Source of the DNA: Planctomycetota bacterium
GTDB lineage: Bacteria; Planctomycetota; Planctomycetia; Gemmatales; Gemmataceae
Reading direction: 5' to 3'
Length of the DNA stretch: 38,385 nucleotides
Assembly (NCBI GenBank): GCA_026692965.1
Contig: JAPLNF010000125.1
Span: 1 to 38,385, forward strand
Shown here: piece by piece, positions 1 to 8,461 of the stretch
Position numbering within the stretch: the first letter of the stretch is position 1
How the letters are laid out: every line of letters starts with the position of its first letter
Notes under the pieces: model-generated
Databases searched by the model: none
What the model was told of the DNA's origin: nothing
Seen by the model: only the letters and a program-made list of their open reading frames with translations
Translations under genes and position numbers: made by a program

Positions 1-1697
1 CGGGTTTCATTTTGAATCAAGCCCCCGATGACAAAAGTCTGTCCAGTTTCCATTTCTACCGTTGCATTAACTTGCTTATCATCAAACCCAGTTACGAATC
101 CAAAGGAGGTTTGAATCCCAAACGCAGAGTTTGGTGTTCGAACTCTAGGATTAACCGTAAGTTGGATTTTACCATTGCCTAAAACGATAGGCAGGAAACT
201 AAGGGTGGTACCAATGGTTTGAAAAGCTGCACCAGGGCCGTTGACACCTGAAGCACCGCTTAGAACAGCTTGTTCACCACCCACTTGGAAGAAGGCTTGC
301 TTGCCACTGGAGGTGGTAAGTTTGGGTTCTGCCAAAAGTTTAGAAGCACTTTCATTGCGCAAGGCCTGAAGGAATCCGAGGAATCCACTATTGGAGTTTA
401 AAACACCGAACGGAATGTTAGGGCTTGTTGCGCTTGCAATAAAGCCATTAGCAGCCAAAATGGAGCCTTGAGCAGTCCCGCCTGAAGCAATTCTTCCAAT
501 TTGTGTTGGTTGGGCTGCGAGTCCATTTAAGGTGCTGCCGATAAAAGAACTATTTTGGGAGCTAAGAAAGTTGAACCCTAGTTGTCTGAATTCTGTACGG
601 GAAACTTGCGCTACGACAACATCTAATTGAACTTGTTGCACGCCTGCAACCCGAAGTGCATTGATAACTTTTGCGGAAGTTCTGGGTGTTGCTTGCGCAG
701 GTTGTGTAGTCGCAGCAGCATTGGGATCTGTGGGCATATTGCCCGCGGGGGGTGTAGTGGGATTGGTTTGTCCAGGATTATTTGTTGGCGTTGAACTACT
801 TTGCGATAGGGCATCAAATAAAGTAGGGTCAACAATATTTCCAGCAATGGAAAGAATCATGCCGATATCTTCTGCACGGGAAACATAACCAGAAAGTATA
901 ACCGCATCTTTGGTGACAGGAATGACTTGGATATTGGAATTGGGTACAGCATTGCTTATAACCTTTTTGAGGTAATCGAGATCAAAGGTGGTTTTTGGCG
1001 GTGCACCTGTTTTCAAACCCTGATTTTCAGCTTCGCTATTAAACCTAAGTTTTAATCCGTTTACTACTTTAGAGGAAACAGAAACAATCTTTTTTCCTGC
1101 TGCATCATTAAGATCATAGGTAGGACCTTCTTTTTCTTTATCCTGATAATTTGGATCAACCACTTTACTGGCAAGATGAAGAATTGTACGAAGGTCATCT
1201 GTTGAATTGACTACACCGTTTACAAAAACCGAGTCACTTGTTATTAGGCTAACTTCGATTGTTGTGTTGGACACTGCTTGTGCAAGCATTTTTTTCAAAT
1301 ACGCAATATCAATTGTGGTTTCTTTCAAAAACTTAATATTATTTACTGGTGTTTGTTGGCGAAGTACATAAATGCTAAGTTCTTCTCTTTCTTCATCCAT
1401 TGAAATCAATTCTAAGGTTGCGACGCCTTCAGCCAAACCCTTTAGATAAACAGATTTAGGATCATTCAGTACATCTTTTACTTCTAAAATTTTGTTGTTA
1501 AAAGTGCGGGCGTTCTTGATGAGCTTTTTGCTCTTCATCTGAATCTTGATGGTGAAATCAATGGGAATTGCGTAATCAGGGCCCTTTACCAAAGGCGGTG
1601 CATCCTGGGCCAATAGCGATGCTATACTGCAAACCATGATGATCATGGCTATGCAGGCTTGCAAGCTTTTAGCTAGGTAGTAATTTTTGTATGGCAT
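1..1697 (-). CDS. cpaC: Tad/Flp pilus outer-membrane secretin (CpaC/RcpA family), C-terminus outside window
   Basis: This gene is missing from the ORF track because it has no stop inside the window. Reading the minus strand from an ATG at 1697 gives about 565 open codons. The first ~30 residues form a signal peptide (hydrophobic AMIIMVCSIASLLA, then QDAPP). Two BON-like repeats follow, each containing a DxAYLKK or DLDYLKK start and ending near VVDP or IVDP. A Pro/Thr/Gln-rich linker leads to the secretin domain, recognisable from VQLDVVVAQVSRTEFRQLG and LLAEPKLTTSSGKQAFF. Secretins form the outer-membrane channel through which Flp pili pass. An AGAGG lies just upstream of the ATG. It is 70 bp downstream of cpaB on the same strand, so probably co-transcribed. 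The family call is firm; the cpaC symbol is by context. Confidence 0.93.
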   Translation of the reverse strand, partial: MPYKNYYLAKSLQACIAMIIMVCSIASLLAQDAPPLVKGPDYAIPIDFTIKIQMKSKKLIKNARTFNNKILEVKDVLNDPKSVYLKGLAEGVATLELISMDEEREELSIYVLRQQTPVNNIKFLKETTIDIAYLKKMLAQAVSNTTIEVSLITSDSVFVNGVVNSTDDLRTILHLASKVVDPNYQDKEKEGPTYDLNDAAGKKIVSVSSKVVNGLKLRFNSEAENQGLKTGAPPKTTFDLDYLKKVISNAVPNSNIQVIPVTKDAVILSGYVSRAEDIGMILSIAGNIVDPTLFDALSQSSSTPTNNPGQTNPTTPPAGNMPTDPNAAATTQPAQATPRTSAKVINALRVAGVQQVQLDVVVAQVSRTEFRQLGFNFLSSQNSSFIGSTLNGLAAQPTQIGRIASGGTAQGSILAANGFIASATSPNIPFGVLNSNSGFLGFLQALRNESASKLLAEPKLTTSSGKQAFFQVGGEQAVLSGASGVNGPGAAFQTIGTTLSFLPIVLGNGKIQLTVNPRVRTPNSAFGIQTSFGFVTGFDDKQVNATVEMETGQTFVIGGLIQNET

Positions 1698-1767
1698 CCT
1701 TGCAACCTCTTCTAACAAACTGGCGATTCCCTTCGCCAAAATTATAAAACTCCGCAACCATCCCTGG

Positions 1768-2721
1768 CTATTGCTTTACTTTATCAGGCGCATCACTCGG
1801 AACCTCATCTGGCTGTTCGACAGCAGTTGAATTCCGACTGTTTTTAATCACCGTACGCCATTTGCCTTTTTCGTATTCTTCAAACTCTACAGCATCATTG
1901 CTGGCAATATTTTCCTTAGAATCTTTAGTATTAAAGATGACAAGGGTGTGTTTATTATCGTTCCCACCAAAAATACCGGGTTTGATTTTCTTTTTCTCAG
2001 GATCCTTCTTTAACACATCATTAGGTTTCAATTCTTCATTAAGCTTGGTGGTTTTGGTGTTAGCTTTATCGTTATCATCCTTGGCCCTTGCGGAAAGCTT
2101 GATTTCGCCAACAGATTTCCACATTGCTAAGATCTGTGCTTCTTCAGGGCTAACCTCAAGAGTCACAGTATTTTCAACAATGGAATGGCGTACATCGCCG
2201 GGCTTTTCATTAATGGTCGATTTATCGCCTACAGCCATCACTCGAATGTTTTCCAAAACGGTTTGAGTTTCGATGTTGTTATTGGCCAGTCGTTTGGTGC
2301 CAATCAGATCTACCGTGGAGCCCGGGAGAATAAACCCGCCAGCAAGGGATTCAGCATTAACAGTGAGGCCAAACAGCCTTTTACCCTTATTGAGTTGGTC
2401 GGTAAGGTAGTGTTGATTGGGGTCAAGAAGATCATCTTTGGTAATAAAGGATTGCTCGGCAAGACCCTTATTAAGGGTTTTATCTTTTATTAGATCAAAC
2501 GAAATCAAAATATTTGATGGAAGATTAAGTTCCGGAACAGCAACAACCTCAAAGTACTTCTGAGGATCAGAAATCTTCTCGCGGAAAGGTACCTTGCCTT
2601 TAGTTCTAAGAACTTCAACCATTTTTGGACCTTGATTTCCTTTATTGTAAGTCATCGCCAAGTAGGCTGCAGCTAAGCCGCAAAAAACCGCCATCCCAAG
2701 TGCCAACATTCTAGGATTCAT
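1768..2721 (-). CDS. cpaB: Flp pilus assembly protein CpaB/RcpC
   Basis: The 317-aa product has one N-terminal membrane anchor (about residues 5-24, LALGMAVFCGLAAAYLAM) and a periplasmic SAF-like domain in the middle (YFEVVAVPELNLPSN, then GKRLFGLTVNAESLAGGFI and PGSTVDLIGT). This order is typical of CpaB/RcpC, which works with the secretin in Tad pilus assembly. The C-terminal third is charged and low in complexity (a DDNDKANTKTTKLNEE-type stretch), longer than a minimal family member. The start is ATG with AGAGG nine bases upstream. The 273-bp gap upstream (2722-2994) is AT-rich; a perfect minus-strand TATAAT sits at 2840-2845 but I see no convincing -35, so the promoter is unproven. The gene precedes the secretin as in other Tad loci. 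Confidence 0.92.
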   Translation of the reverse strand: MNPRMLALGMAVFCGLAAAYLAMTYNKGNQGPKMVEVLRTKGKVPFREKISDPQKYFEVVAVPELNLPSNILISFDLIKDKTLNKGLAEQSFITKDDLLDPNQHYLTDQLNKGKRLFGLTVNAESLAGGFILPGSTVDLIGTKRLANNNIETQTVLENIRVMAVGDKSTINEKPGDVRHSIVENTVTLEVSPEEAQILAMWKSVGEIKLSARAKDDNDKANTKTTKLNEELKPNDVLKKDPEKKKIKPGIFGGNDNKHTLVIFNTKDSKENIASNDAVEFEEYEKGKWRTVIKNSRNSTAVEQPDEVPSDAPDKVKQ

Positions 2722-2994
2722 CGTTCTAGGCCTCTCGTCGCTGAGGCACCGGATATATCCTGAGTTCTAATCCCTACAAGCGGACTATCCCTCATATATT
2801 TCATCGGCACAAAAGCGTGACCAGCTTTAAGATTTATCGATTATAACGAAGATATCGATAATTCATGCTGATCTTGGGGTAACAAGCAAAGATAGGAAGT
2901 CTTGTTTGCTATAAATTAGCATCTTGCGAAAGGAACCGCAGCGCAATCGTTGGCTGCACATAGATACTTTAGCTTATTTTTTAAGAAAAGCTAA

Positions 2995-3612
2995 TTATTG
3001 AATTGGATAAACAGGTAAAGGAAAGTGTAAGTAGAGGTGCAGGTAAGCCAGATAGCCCAGAAACCCAAGGCAAAGTGGGATACCATAAGGTAGCAAATGC
3101 ATCCTTGGTTTGCGAGCAGCAGCTTTTTGTTCAGTTTCGTCCACGCTTTTGGTTGCAAGGTCGGAAAGGATTTCACGGGTATTTAATATATTGGTTGATA
3201 TTTGCCTACGGAAGAGAATCATGAAGAAAGCAATGATGCCCCCGATGATTGCGCCCCAGCAAAAAGCAATCAATACGATGTACTGGGCCTGACCAAAAGA
3301 GTAGTAAGCACCAACCCAGGCGCCAAACCCCATTTGCATTTTGACATCTCCCGCCCCCATGCCCCCAATAGCATAAACAGGGAAGATAAGAGCGAAACCT
3401 AAAACGGTGGCAGTGAGGCTACCACCGATTCCACCAATTCCGGAATCAGGAAGGATTTGAAAAGTATTGAACAATCCTAAAATCCAACCCGAGATGATTA
3501 GCGGGAAGGTGAGTGCGTTAGGAACTTTAAGTTTCCAGCCATCGATGATTGCAGCAACGATCATTGCAAGGCTAACCAACGCGATAGGCCAGATATTCAA
3601 TGTAAAATCCAT
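2995..3612 (-). CDS. cpaA: Prepilin peptidase, A24 family (TadV/CpaA type)
   Basis: This is a polytopic membrane aspartic peptidase that removes leader peptides from Flp prepilins. Both catalytic aspartates of A24 enzymes are visible: one in AAIIDGWKLKVPN near the N-terminus and one in the GxGD motif GMGAGDVKM. There are about five to six hydrophobic segments and no methylase domain, as expected for the short TadV/CpaA form. The ORF track begins at a TTG at 3624. I prefer the ATG at 3612 (205 aa), because GGGG lies six bases before it and the upstream codons GGGGTGCGTG look like a Shine-Dalgarno region. It lies directly downstream of three pilin genes, which are its probable substrates. Confidence 0.92.
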   Translation of the reverse strand: MDFTLNIWPIALVSLAMIVAAIIDGWKLKVPNALTFPLIISGWILGLFNTFQILPDSGIGGIGGSLTATVLGFALIFPVYAIGGMGAGDVKMQMGFGAWVGAYYSFGQAQYIVLIAFCWGAIIGGIIAFFMILFRRQISTNILNTREILSDLATKSVDETEQKAAARKPRMHLLPYGIPLCLGFLGYLAYLHLYLHFPLPVYPIQ

Positions 3613-3650
3613 CACGCACCCCAATTAAAAGACATTAACTCTCAATGAAC

Positions 3651-3824
3651 TTACTGAATAGCCGAGGTTGTGGCTGAAAAAACACCACTAGTTTTTTGCC
3701 CAAGCACGGTGATAGCGCTTATTGCAACCACAATGATAAGTGCCACCATAACGGCATATTCTACCGCAGTGGGGCCGTCTTCGCTTTTGAAAAACTTGAC
3801 CAACTTTTCGTGTAAAGTGCGCAT
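3651..3824 (-). CDS. flp: Flp pilin 1
   Basis: This small prepilin (57 aa) is the subunit type of Tad pili. The leader MRTLHEKLVKFFKSEDG ends in Gly and is followed by PTAVEYAVMVALIIVV, so the conserved G|xxxxEY processing site and hydrophobic assembly helix are intact. Predicted mature length is 40 residues. The ORF track start (3884) adds an unlikely 20-residue extension; the ATG at 3824 has AAAGGAG six bases upstream and is clearly the start. It is the closest pilin to the peptidase gene. A strong hairpin terminator (3917-3949) separates it from pilin 2, so it probably has its own promoter in 3825-3916. Confidence 0.93.
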   Translation of the reverse strand: MRTLHEKLVKFFKSEDGPTAVEYAVMVALIIVVAISAITVLGQKTSGVFSATTSAIQ

Positions 3825-3916
3825 GAGAGACTCCTTTGGGAAGTGGAAAGGGAGAGAGAACAAAAAGGGAAACATAAATAACACTTAATGATCTTTAAGT
3901 ATTATTACTCGGCTTT

Positions 3917-3949
3917 AAAAAGCGCCCCTAAATGTAAGGGGCGCTTTTT
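3917..3949. terminator. Bidirectional intrinsic terminator between pilin 2 and pilin 1
   Basis: A perfect 13-bp inverted repeat (AAAAAGCGCCCCT / AGGGGCGCTTTTT) encloses a 7-base loop and has A and T tracts on both sides, so it should work in either direction. It would stop minus-strand transcripts from flp2 before flp1, allowing the two pilins to be expressed at different levels. Confidence 0.85.
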
Positions 3950-3997
3950 ATTACGCCCTAGTTGTAAAAAACATTCCCGCAAAGGGGGACATTTAAA

Positions 3998-4189
3998 CTA
4001 ACTTGCTGTTGTCGCACTAGGAATTGCAGTTGCGGTATTAGTGAAGGTAGTGCTTACCTTGGAACCAAGGGCGGTGATCGCAGCGATCGATACCACGATA
4101 ATCAGAGCCACCATAACAGCATATTCAACTGCAGTGGGGCCATCTTCGCTCTTCAAAAACTTAACCAACTTTTCGCGTAGAGTATTCAT
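3998..4189 (-). CDS. flp: Flp pilin 2
   Basis: This 63-aa Flp prepilin is closely related to pilin 1. The leader MNTLREKLVKFLKSEDG keeps the terminal Gly, followed by PTAVEYAVMVALIIVV, so cleavage by the neighbouring prepilin peptidase is expected to give a 46-residue pilin ending in a Ser/Thr/Ala-rich tail. The ATG at 4189 has AAGGAG six bases upstream, a much better start than the ORF-track start at 4225. It is followed by a terminator, which fits a highly expressed single-gene unit. The 265-bp upstream gap (4190-4454) is AT-rich and presumably holds its promoter; no convincing boxes were found. Confidence 0.92.
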   Translation of the reverse strand: MNTLREKLVKFLKSEDGPTAVEYAVMVALIIVVSIAAITALGSKVSTTFTNTATAIPSATTAS

Positions 4190-4454
4190 CGTAAACTCCT
4201 TAAAATGGAATAAAACCAAATACAAAAAAAACCTTTATCGATTAGTCAGGTGTTACAAAACCCTGTAAAATCAGGTTATCAGTGCCCCAAGGATCGTGCT
4301 TGATCATTTTCTGATATTTAAGCGTAGGTTTTTATTTAAGCCTAGTCAAATAATTATAAATATTATTATGTGGATTTTTTGAAATTTGCCAATATGCACT
4401 ACTTTCTAAAACTCTTTTTGTTAAAAATAGGCTTATTCTAAGCAATAAATTAAG

Positions 4455-4646
4455 TTAACTTGCTGTAGTGGTGGTGCTGATTTTTGTTGAAGTATTGGTG
4501 AAAGTAGTACTTACTTTGCTCCCTAGGGCGGTGATTGCAGCGAGCGATACCACAATGATAAGGGCAACCATAACGGCATATTCTACTGCAGTGGGGACAT
4601 TCTCATCCTGCAGGAACGAATAGAGTTTATTTTGAATAAAGTTCAT
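4455..4646 (-). CDS. Flp-like pilin 3 with altered cleavage site
   Basis: This 63-aa paralog is nearly identical to pilin 2 from PTAVEYAVMVALIIVV onward, but its leader reads MNFIQNKLYSFLQDENV. The residue before the scissile bond is Val rather than Gly, a GGC to GTC type change. Its ribosome site is also weak (TGAG where pilins 1 and 2 have GGAG). A24 peptidases normally need Gly at -1, so this protein may be uncleaved, a regulatory or minor subunit, or a decaying duplicate. I chose the ATG at 4646 because it aligns with the starts of the other two pilins; the ORF track starts ten codons earlier. Confidence 0.85.
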   Translation of the reverse strand: MNFIQNKLYSFLQDENVPTAVEYAVMVALIIVVSLAAITALGSKVSTTFTNTSTKISTTTTAS

Positions 4647-4775
4647 TTTAGACTCATTTTTAAGGTGTTCAGGCAAATCTAGATGTAGTCAACGAATATT
4701 GCCCTTAAATTAATCTTATTTGAAAAACATCGATCAATCAACTAATAAAAATTTATTAATACAATTTTAACTGAT

Positions 4776-6278
4776 TCAGGGAAGTTGCCAGATAGCGTGA
4801 GTTTTGCCTGAAAAAATAGGTTTTATAGGTAGATTAGTGCTTTGTAATAATTTTCCCAAAGGGGAATCTTTAGGTGCGATTGCGAGTTTGATATCTCGGT
4901 TTTGTAATTCTAAAAGAAGTTGGTCAGGAGCTTTCATTTCCAATTTCATGGTTTCGGTAATCCAAGAACCATCATCCTTCCCATCGCGAAACGCATGAAT
5001 TTCACAGCGATCATCTTGAAACACCCGCCATTTGGGAGCATAGAAAATAAGAAAGCCGCCATCATTTACTGCATTGTAAATTTTGGTATCTGGGCCGTAA
5101 TCTTGTGCCAACTGTTGCATGGGTTCAATAAGATCGACTGGCCATTTTTTAGGATCGACCGGAATTTGATACCAGCCGAAAACAGATGAAATTAAAAGGC
5201 TCATCACAATAAGGGATAAAGTTACGATCATTTTTAGGCTGGGCTTTTTAGGCTGCCTGATAATCCAGTCTTCTCTTATTTTTTTTGAACTGACAAGATT
5301 AAGCCAGATTTCTTCAAACATAACTGCTGCAATGCTTATAAAGATGGGGGCATTGCGGGCGCGCTTTAGTGCCAAGAAAAACCAGGCCCAAATACTTGCA
5401 GTAATCCCTAGATATTGTGCGCCTTTGCCAGACAAGAAAAAAAAGATTGTAACCGCAGCAAATGCTGCAAAAGCCCCCAGCATGTAAAAATCTAATAATT
5501 TGGGCGCAGCGTGCTCAATAATGTAGCTTGGAAGATCGAGTTTAAACCAGATTTTTAGCCATGTTTCATACATCCCTATTCCGAAAGGCGAGATGCAAGG
5601 TGCGAGCAGCCACATTAAATTACTGCACCACATTATTAAAAGATTGCGAAAGTCTTTGATTGGCCCTTGTGAAAACAAAAACTGTGTGGTCCATATTAAT
5701 GTGGAAAAGCCGAGGATTGAAAGGCCCCCCAGATATCCACCATGGCAGTTGGCCCAAAAAACTGCGAGAGGGAAGGACAATAATAGCCAGTAAGGCTTTG
5801 AGCGACCGTTGCTGAAATCGAGAATAAAATAAGAGAGCAGGGTGATGCCGAGATAATTGATTAGCAAAGGCCTTGCGAGAAAATGGACTGCCCCAATCTT
5901 TAATACTAATATTGCCAGAAACCAAACGAGAATTGGGTGCATGCCGGCTAAAAACCATCTGCGTGCCAGAATAGAGATCCAGACCGCAATGATGAATGAT
6001 GAAAGTGTAGTCAGTGTTGCAAAGCCTCCCATTCGGTAGGAGTAAGCCATTAAAATTTCAGCAAGCCATTGGGTGGGAACCCAGTTTGATTCAGATTGCG
6101 AGAAGGGATCGGTGCGAAGAATTTCGAGATGATCGATCATCCATTCGCCGGTGCGAATATGCCAGAAGGTGCCGGGATCGCTTAAAAACCATGAGGGGAT
6201 AATCAGCGCCAAGATGGTGAATGTAAAGAGAAAGATTCCAGGCCAGGTGGTAAGCCATCGTTGTAGAAGGGGTATCAT
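4776..6278 (-). CDS. Polytopic membrane protein, GT-C glycosyltransferase-like
   Basis: The 500-aa product has roughly ten hydrophobic helices and a short soluble C-terminal region (about residues 385-500). After the first helix comes LSDPGTFWHIRTGEWM followed by TDPFS and WLAEILMAYSY. Many bacterial membrane proteins with GT-C-like architecture carry an acidic DPxxxWH motif in the first extracytoplasmic loop, and this resembles them. No soluble catalytic domain is visible. Donor and acceptor are unknown; because it lies upstream of three pilin genes on the same strand, modification of pilin or surface sugars is possible but only inferred. No good Shine-Dalgarno sequence precedes the ATG. Confidence 0.6.
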   Translation of the reverse strand: MIPLLQRWLTTWPGIFLFTFTILALIIPSWFLSDPGTFWHIRTGEWMIDHLEILRTDPFSQSESNWVPTQWLAEILMAYSYRMGGFATLTTLSSFIIAVWISILARRWFLAGMHPILVWFLAILVLKIGAVHFLARPLLINYLGITLLSYFILDFSNGRSKPYWLLLSFPLAVFWANCHGGYLGGLSILGFSTLIWTTQFLFSQGPIKDFRNLLIMWCSNLMWLLAPCISPFGIGMYETWLKIWFKLDLPSYIIEHAAPKLLDFYMLGAFAAFAAVTIFFFLSGKGAQYLGITASIWAWFFLALKRARNAPIFISIAAVMFEEIWLNLVSSKKIREDWIIRQPKKPSLKMIVTLSLIVMSLLISSVFGWYQIPVDPKKWPVDLIEPMQQLAQDYGPDTKIYNAVNDGGFLIFYAPKWRVFQDDRCEIHAFRDGKDDGSWITETMKLEMKAPDQLLLELQNRDIKLAIAPKDSPLGKLLQSTNLPIKPIFSGKTHAIWQLP

Positions 6279-6339
6279 GTGGGTAGTGACCTGAAATAAA
6301 AGAAATATGCAGGTGCCATAAAATTACCAAATCAATTCA

Positions 6340-6368
6340 TTGTTCCACACAGATTTATACCTTATAAC
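6340..6368 (+). promoter_or_regulatory. Possible sigma70-type promoter for the kinase gene
   Basis: TTGTTC (6340-6345), a 17-base spacer and TATAAC (6363-6368) lie 44 bp before the kinase ATG in the divergent AT-rich gap. The -10 is good and the -35 is weak, so this is a candidate only. Confidence 0.35.
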
Positions 6369-6411
6369 TAATATTAATTAATTATATTCTTATTTTAGCG
6401 CGGATCCATCA

Positions 6412-8442
6412 ATGAAACCAGAAGTAGACCTAGCGATTGGTGAACTAGTAAAGCATGGCGTACTCCACAAGGATGAAATTGATTCTGCGTTTGAGAAATA
6501 CCCCGAAGCTGTAAGCATAGATGATCGCGATGCCTTGGGTGATTTTTTAGAACAAATAGGGCTGATCACTGCATTTCAAGCCGGTGAACTTCGTAATAAG
6601 CGAATTGCTGATTTGGCCATGGCCAATTATCTCATTCTTGATCGCCTTGGTGAAGGTGGCATGGGAACGGTTTTTCGTGCCAGGCACAAACGCATGCGCA
6701 GGATAGTTGCGCTTAAGGTGCTTAACCCTGAAATTCAAGAAAATCCAGATCATTTGCAACGCTTTCAACGCGAAATAGAAACCCTTGCGCGCCTTAATCA
6801 CCCCGGAGTAATACAAGCTTATGATGCAGATTTCGGGCCCTCCGGATTCTTTTTAGTTCTCGAACTTGTTGAAGGCAGCGATCTTGATGGGATTGTTCGC
6901 AAGAATGGCCCTCTTCCCGTAAGCGAAGCCATCGATGCCATGATTCAATCTGCTAAAGCTTTGCAGTATGTACACGATCAGGGGATGGTGCATCGCGATA
7001 TCAAACCGCAAAACTTGATGAGAAACAGGCAGGGTGATATTAAAGTTGCAGACCTTGGCCTTGTTCGCCTAACCGAAGCAGAATCTGCGGATGATCACAA
7101 TAAGCAGGGCCTTACCCAGCAATTCACCATCGCAGGCACATTGGAATTCATGGCTCCTGAACAAGCCGAAAACACCAGTGGTGTTGATAATCGCGCAGAC
7201 ATTTACAGCCTTGGTTGTTCCTTATATTACATCCTAGCTGGTAAAAATGTTTACACGGGTAAATCTGTGATGGATAAGTTGATGGCTCATATGACCCATC
7301 CCATTCCAAGCATCAGAGAATTAAGGACCGATGTTTCTGAAAAACTAGATAATGTCTTTAAGAAGATGGTTGCAAAGACAGTTGATCAGCGATACCAGAC
7401 AATGAATGAAGTAGTTGTCGATCTTGAAAATATCAAGATGATGGAGAAAGTTTCTAATGTCGCCCCAACTAATATCATAATTGCTCCGGAGACTGCCCAA
7501 GCAGATACAGGTACTGCCTTTTTTGAAAGCCCGATGGTAAAGCCTGCTCCCGTTGAACCAGAAGGCACGTTGATTTTCAACCCAGGCCAAAAGACTTCCA
7601 TTCAGAATAATTTGAATAACGCTGCAACTGCATTTATCGAACGCCCCAGCCAATCCACTGTAGAACCATCCCAAATCGATAGCGCCAAGGTTCTGCTGGT
7701 TGAACCTTCTAAACTTCAAGGCATGATGATTGGCAATCAGCTTAAATCGCTTGGTATTGCTGATGTAAAATTTGCGCTTTCGGGAGCGGATGCATTCGAA
7801 CAGTTTAGCAAAGGGGGATTTAAGGCAATTGTTTGCTCGCAAAATCTACCCGATTGCAGTGGTATTGAACTTGCTCAAAAGATAAAAGCAACCCCTTCGG
7901 GCAAAGGCATTTCTTTTATCTTGATTACCTCGAACATTGATAATGAAATGGAATCCCTGGCTGCAAAAGTCGATTTCAAAATTCTTAGAAAGCCCTTCAC
8001 TCCAGAACAACTTAAATCAACTTTACCTGTAAATGCGCCTAGCGTTTCCCAACCTACGGTTGTACAGCCCACCACCAAAACCGTACTTTTGGTTGATGAT
8101 AGTTCCTTTGCTAGGAAAAGAATGCTGGGGATTTTAAAATCCTTGGGATTCGATGATGTTGTAGAAGCTGTGGATGGTGCGAAAGGTTTGGCCATGGCTC
8201 AGGGCCGGCCTTTTCTTTTTATCGTCTCTGATTTTCACATGCCTATCTTAGATGGTAAGGGCTTTGTCGAGAGCCTTAGCCAAGATCCTAAACTGAAAAA
8301 TATCCCCGTTTTGCTGATCACCAGCGAACCGGATTCTTTCCTGCTCGATCCTATTCGAAACTTGAAGTCATGCAGAATTCTTTCGAAATCCGCAGAGGCC
8401 TCTACTCTTAAGATGGAAATCTCTAAGTTTATTGCTCTTTAA
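6412..8442 (+). CDS. Hanks-type Ser/Thr kinase with two C-terminal receiver domains
   Basis: The 676-aa protein starts with a ~60-residue helical domain (ELVKHGVLHKDEID, GLITAFQAGEL) of a kind seen in planctomycete kinases. The kinase domain spans about 72-345: glycine loop GEGGMGTVF, Lys102 in VALKVL, HRDIKPQN at 194-201, DLG instead of DFG at 214-216, and APE at 248-250. A linker (345-424) contains TAFF, TLIF and TAFI motifs. Receiver 1 (about 425-540) has lost the acidic pocket and phospho-Asp (VCSQNLPD) but keeps KPF. Receiver 2 (about 557-676) is intact: VDDSS at 561-565, Asp607 in VSDFHMP, Lys659. No transmembrane segment is visible. It precedes cheA on the same strand and supplies the only non-CheB receivers in the cluster, so it may be the CheA-controlled output. 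Confidence 0.93.
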   Translation: MKPEVDLAIGELVKHGVLHKDEIDSAFEKYPEAVSIDDRDALGDFLEQIGLITAFQAGELRNKRIADLAMANYLILDRLGEGGMGTVFRARHKRMRRIVALKVLNPEIQENPDHLQRFQREIETLARLNHPGVIQAYDADFGPSGFFLVLELVEGSDLDGIVRKNGPLPVSEAIDAMIQSAKALQYVHDQGMVHRDIKPQNLMRNRQGDIKVADLGLVRLTEAESADDHNKQGLTQQFTIAGTLEFMAPEQAENTSGVDNRADIYSLGCSLYYILAGKNVYTGKSVMDKLMAHMTHPIPSIRELRTDVSEKLDNVFKKMVAKTVDQRYQTMNEVVVDLENIKMMEKVSNVAPTNIIIAPETAQADTGTAFFESPMVKPAPVEPEGTLIFNPGQKTSIQNNLNNAATAFIERPSQSTVEPSQIDSAKVLLVEPSKLQGMMIGNQLKSLGIADVKFALSGADAFEQFSKGGFKAIVCSQNLPDCSGIELAQKIKATPSGKGISFILITSNIDNEMESLAAKVDFKILRKPFTPEQLKSTLPVNAPSVSQPTVVQPTTKTVLLVDDSSFARKRMLGILKSLGFDDVVEAVDGAKGLAMAQGRPFLFIVSDFHMPILDGKGFVESLSQDPKLKNIPVLLITSEPDSFLLDPIRNLKSCRILSKSAEASTLKMEISKFIAL

Positions 8443-8461
8443 GTTTAAAAGAGTGCACTTA

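Noticed and set aside
1862-2266. 134-aa plus-strand ORF inside cpaB
   Set aside because: Ser/Leu-rich shadow of the charged CpaB C-terminus.
2941-3000. Terminator after the prepilin peptidase gene
   Set aside because: TTAGCTT/AAGCTAA can pair across a 12-base loop, but the stem is AT-rich and there is no T tract in the right place.
3003-3402. Plus-strand ORFs over the prepilin peptidase gene
   Set aside because: Shadows of a gene with both catalytic Asp motifs on the minus strand.
7345-7842. 165-aa minus-strand ORF inside the kinase-receiver gene
   Set aside because: Antisense to conserved kinase and receiver coding sequence; no family resemblance.
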